From JAABYT01 sp041581935 (GTDB taxonomy: Bacteria > Pseudomonadota > Gammaproteobacteria > HK1), in NCBI GenBank assembly GCA_041581935.1, contig JBFICP010000073.1, positions 1 to 13,369 on the forward strand: DNA of 13,369 nucleotides. The letters are read 5' to 3'. A program made the translations under genes and the position numbers. The notes under the pieces are model-generated. The model had not been told where the DNA came from. It worked only from the letters and a program-made list of their open reading frames with translations, and ran no database searches. Positions 12,879 through 13,369 of the stretch are shown piece by piece (position 1 is the stretch's first letter; the number at the start of each line of letters is the position of its first letter).

Positions 12879-13369
12879 TCGTGTACCGCCACTCGGCGAG
12901 TTGAAGGCGACGCGCCGGGACGTGCGCGATCGGCCGAATCGGGCACCGGAACCCGCAGCCCTCGGCGCCAGCGGCTACCGGGAATACGATCTGCTGCTGA
13001 GGGAATCGCCGCCGCGCGCACTCAGCATCTTCCATCAGATGCTCGCGATCCTGGTGCGCCTTTTGGGGCTGTGCTTTCTGGTCATCGGAATCGGCGCTGC
13101 GGTGATGATCCTGCGCGAAGCCTGGACGCTGTACCAGGAGCCGGCGCGCATCGAGCCCTTCGCGGCCGCCATCGAGCGCGGCTCCAACCTGGACAAGATC
13201 TTCGCTCTGGCGCCGGGCGAGAGCGGTGCGACCGGCGGCGAGAGTGAGTCAGCGGGCCAGGAGGGCACGCAGCCGCGCGACACGAGTCTGCGGCTTTCTT
13301 ATTTCGCGGGCTGGTTCCTGGTGCTGCTGCTGATGCTGGTGGGGAGTATCGTGGCCATCTCGGCGGTCA
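12865..13369 (+). CDS. Hypothetical membrane protein with two transmembrane helices (cut by window edge)
   Basis: A frame opens at GTG 12865 and runs off the window after 168 residues. AGGAG (12851-12855) lies 9 bases upstream, inside the amidinotransferase gene, and the reading frames overlap by 14 bases, so the two are probably co-transcribed and coupled. The N-terminal 50 residues are soluble and charged. The first membrane helix is about residues 58-83 (LAILVRLLGLCFLVIGIGAA), then comes a loop of about 60 residues rich in Gly, Glu and Ser, then a second helix from about 146 (YFAGWFLVLLLMLVGSIVA). I do not recognise the family. The gene is absent from simple closed-ORF searches because no stop is in the window. 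Confidence 0.72.
   Translation, partial: MSEHNRVPPLGELKATRRDVRDRPNRAPEPAALGASGYREYDLLLRESPPRALSIFHQMLAILVRLLGLCFLVIGIGAAVMILREAWTLYQEPARIEPFAAAIERGSNLDKIFALAPGESGATGGESESAGQEGTQPRDTSLRLSYFAGWFLVLLLMLVGSIVAISAV

Overview
This GC-rich, densely coding window looks like gammaproteobacterial chromosome, perhaps from a Chromatiales-like or halophilic lineage. That rests on the DUF2058 (YaiL-like) protein, the DUF6279 lipoprotein, a GcvA-like LysR regulator next to a DUF1127 protein, and on base composition. Genus cannot be read from the sequence. I see no rRNA, tRNA, insertion sequence, phage gene or CRISPR array.

Layout. At the left edge, on the minus strand, is the N-terminal part of a MATE-family efflux transporter. 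Diverging from it is a two-gene aconitase X unit on the plus strand, large subunit then swivel subunit, joined by a TTGA start/stop overlap. Next, on the minus strand and read right to left, is a likely cluster: a DUF1127 protein, an 86-residue unknown protein, and serine O-acetyltransferase (cysE). A GcvA-like LysR regulator diverges from this cluster. The 128 bp between them hold a near-consensus promoter for the DUF1127 gene, two abutting dyads that could be regulator sites, and a hairpin predicted at the 5' end of the DUF1127 transcript.

The middle holds a minus-strand pair: a flavodoxin-like protein followed by a ParM/StbA-type bacterial actin homologue. The actin gene starts at GTG without a good ribosome binding site. 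A 10-codon ORF with an excellent Shine-Dalgarno sequence lies just upstream, and its stop overlaps that GTG, which suggests translational coupling. Then come a DUF2058 protein (+), a PLP-dependent trans-sulfuration enzyme (-), and a beta-hydroxyacid dehydrogenase (+). With cysE this gives two sulfur amino acid genes in the window, though they are not adjacent.

The right part has a DUF6279 lipoprotein (-) and an FHA-domain protein (-) that ends in a clear rho-independent terminator. An AT-rich intergenic island with two very GC-rich dyads at its right side follows. Last come an amidinotransferase/arginine-deiminase-superfamily enzyme (+) and an overlapping gene for a two-helix membrane protein that runs off the window.

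Most genes here are ordinary. The parts most worth following up are the actin homologue with its coupled leader ORF and flavodoxin partner, the LysR/DUF1127 control region, the aconitase X pair without pathway neighbours, and the amidinotransferase/membrane-protein pair.
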